From Telopea speciosissima (Eukaryota > Streptophyta > Magnoliopsida > Proteales > Proteaceae), in NCBI RefSeq assembly GCF_018873765.1, contig NC_057918.1, forward strand, positions 7,882,862 through 7,946,861: 64,000 bases of DNA, read 5' to 3'. How positions within the stretch are numbered: the stretch's first letter is position 1; each line of letters begins with the position of its first letter. This document shows, in pieces, positions 62,879 to 64,000 of this stretch. The position numbers and the translations under genes were made by a program. The notes beneath the pieces are model-generated. The model was not told where the DNA came from. It worked only from the letters and a program-made list of their open reading frames with translations, and ran no database searches.

Positions 62879-64000
62879 ATTAGACAGACCCCGTGGGATG
62901 GAGTTGGGAGAATTCCATGACTGAAGTCACAATCGGTCCAAAAAGCTTGCATGGATGCCATCATTTTGTTTAGATGGAATCTAATCGGTCAAAAAAAGCT
63001 TGCATGATGCCAATTGATGAATTGACAATTTGTTGAGGGTGTCAATTTTTGTATCGGTTTCACCTTTATAGGAGTTGAATTGCTGGAGAACCTCACTATT
63101 GGCCACCATGGTTAGGATCTAGAAAGAATCTCCAAATTGGTGGCAATCCTGGGGTTTGAAAACCCTATTTGGAATCACTAGGGATCCACACGGGCAAGCG
63201 AACACTCAAATCCAAATATCAATGGCAAAATAGTAATTGCAGGTTAGTGGGGAATGGCACAACTGTAAATATAAGGAATACATAAAGAAGGGGTATAGAT
63301 GGAAATAGACCTTTAAATGCCCTAATATGGGTAATATAGGAAGGGGGTAATTCTGGAAATACAAAGAAATGTCTTAAAGGAAATAAAACTTAAAGGGATG
63401 GGGTAATATTGGGAATTGGGTTTTTTTTGGCTTTGATACTAAATTGGTGGAGACCCAAAGAAGAAGGGAAGACACCTGAGTTGGAACTCAGAGTTGCAGG
63501 GAGAAAGAGAGTCATGCCACACTCACCTTGAGCAAAAGTCCAATATCATCTTTCTATTTCAGCAAATCTACCTCTTTCGTTGGTACATGCAATTATGTAA
63601 AGAGAAAAAACAAAGACTCCTAATCATATCCTAACACTAAAATAAAATGGAATTCTATCACTAGTAGCCTTCCCAAAGTAAAACATGATAAAATAAGACA
63701 TATAGACTAACTAAACTACTACCAGCCCTTACTAGACCAAAAACCCTGGTTGAGCCGGTTCCATCTGGGCTTGGGTTTCCAAACCCAGTCATGCTGGTCC
63801 AACCAATCGAGTGCTACTGCAGTACAGACCATCAGATGGAAGAGAAGAGCAGATCATAGTATAGTTTATTGGGAGTTCCAGTATCTGCTTTGAACTCCAC
63901 ATATTTAATGCATTTTTTACTTAATGTAAGCCACACCAATAATTAGGTAATTTTAGTTTCTTCCTGACAGTTTTAAGTTATGCAGGTTGAGTTTTAGTAG

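Larger units (their letters stand above)
59707..63824 (-). mobile_element. Ty3/gypsy fossil with two LTRs and a nested insertion
   Basis: Two direct repeats of about 360-380 bp (59707-60067 and 63446-63824) share GGGAAGACACCTGAG, CAGGGAGAAAGAG, CATGATAAAATA and TGGGTTTCCAAAC blocks. On the minus strand the order is 5' LTR, a primer-site-like GTATCAAAGCC (about 63430), gag-like sequence (around 62900-62550 and 61240-61130), a protease-like region (GGSCANVVSEDIVSKL near 60510-60460, LLGQLWLF near 60285) and a polypurine tract (CAGAGGTGGAGAA) before the 3' LTR. Most of pol is missing. It is broken many times and its LTRs have diverged clearly, so it is old. A different LTR-type element sits inside at 61250-62520. 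It lies in the SIS3 intron. Confidence 0.8.

Overview
The window is nuclear DNA of a flowering plant, most likely a eudicot or magnoliid and not a grass. It has plant-only gene families with many introns, AT-rich intergenic DNA, Au-type SINEs, plant LINEs, Ty1/copia and Ty3/gypsy remnants, and many small foldback elements. No prokaryotic operon, CRISPR array or rRNA is present. I could not run any search, so family assignments rest on recognised motifs and conserved splice junctions.

Six real genes are visible, all on the minus strand. (1) Positions 1-732: the first coding exon of a kinesin-light-chain-related TPR protein (KLCR/CMU), continuing past the left edge, with a 5'UTR intron and TATA box. 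(2) 7244-11269: a three-exon Raf-like group C protein kinase. (3) 16254-19857: chloroplast NADPH-dependent alkenal/one oxidoreductase (AOR), four exons. (4) 21649-24390: a CASP-like 4A membrane protein, three exons, one with a GC donor. (5) 27657-45820: EXECUTER2-like singlet-oxygen sensor, eleven exons over 18 kb. (6) 50044-57871: the 3' six exons of a SIS3-type RING-H2 E3 ligase; its first exon(s) lie beyond the right edge. One plus-strand gene relic, a REX4-like 3'-5' exonuclease (about 13975-14983), keeps its intron structure but has lost catalytic residues and carries a frameshift.

The repeats explain most of the rest. EXECUTER2 is swollen by insertions: intron 1 (about 8.7 kb) holds copia fossils, an Au SINE and two hAT-like elements; intron 3 (about 4.5 kb) holds a copia fragment and an L1 LINE with a long inverted repeat at its 5' end; intron 6 holds a TRIM. 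Its upstream region carries two hAT-like elements in tandem that share one 8-bp target site. SIS3 introns hold LINE relics, and the intron at the right edge holds a nested gypsy fossil.

The most unusual theme is a set of short tandem duplications (75-126 bp) inside genes. Three of them span an exon-intron boundary in three different genes (kinase, AOR, EXECUTER2), each leaving a second copy of a splice site or exon end in the intron. I see no new multi-gene system. The items most worth follow-up are these boundary duplications, the intronic LINE hairpin, the GC-AG intron, the dead exonuclease copy and the double hAT insertion at the EXECUTER2 promoter.
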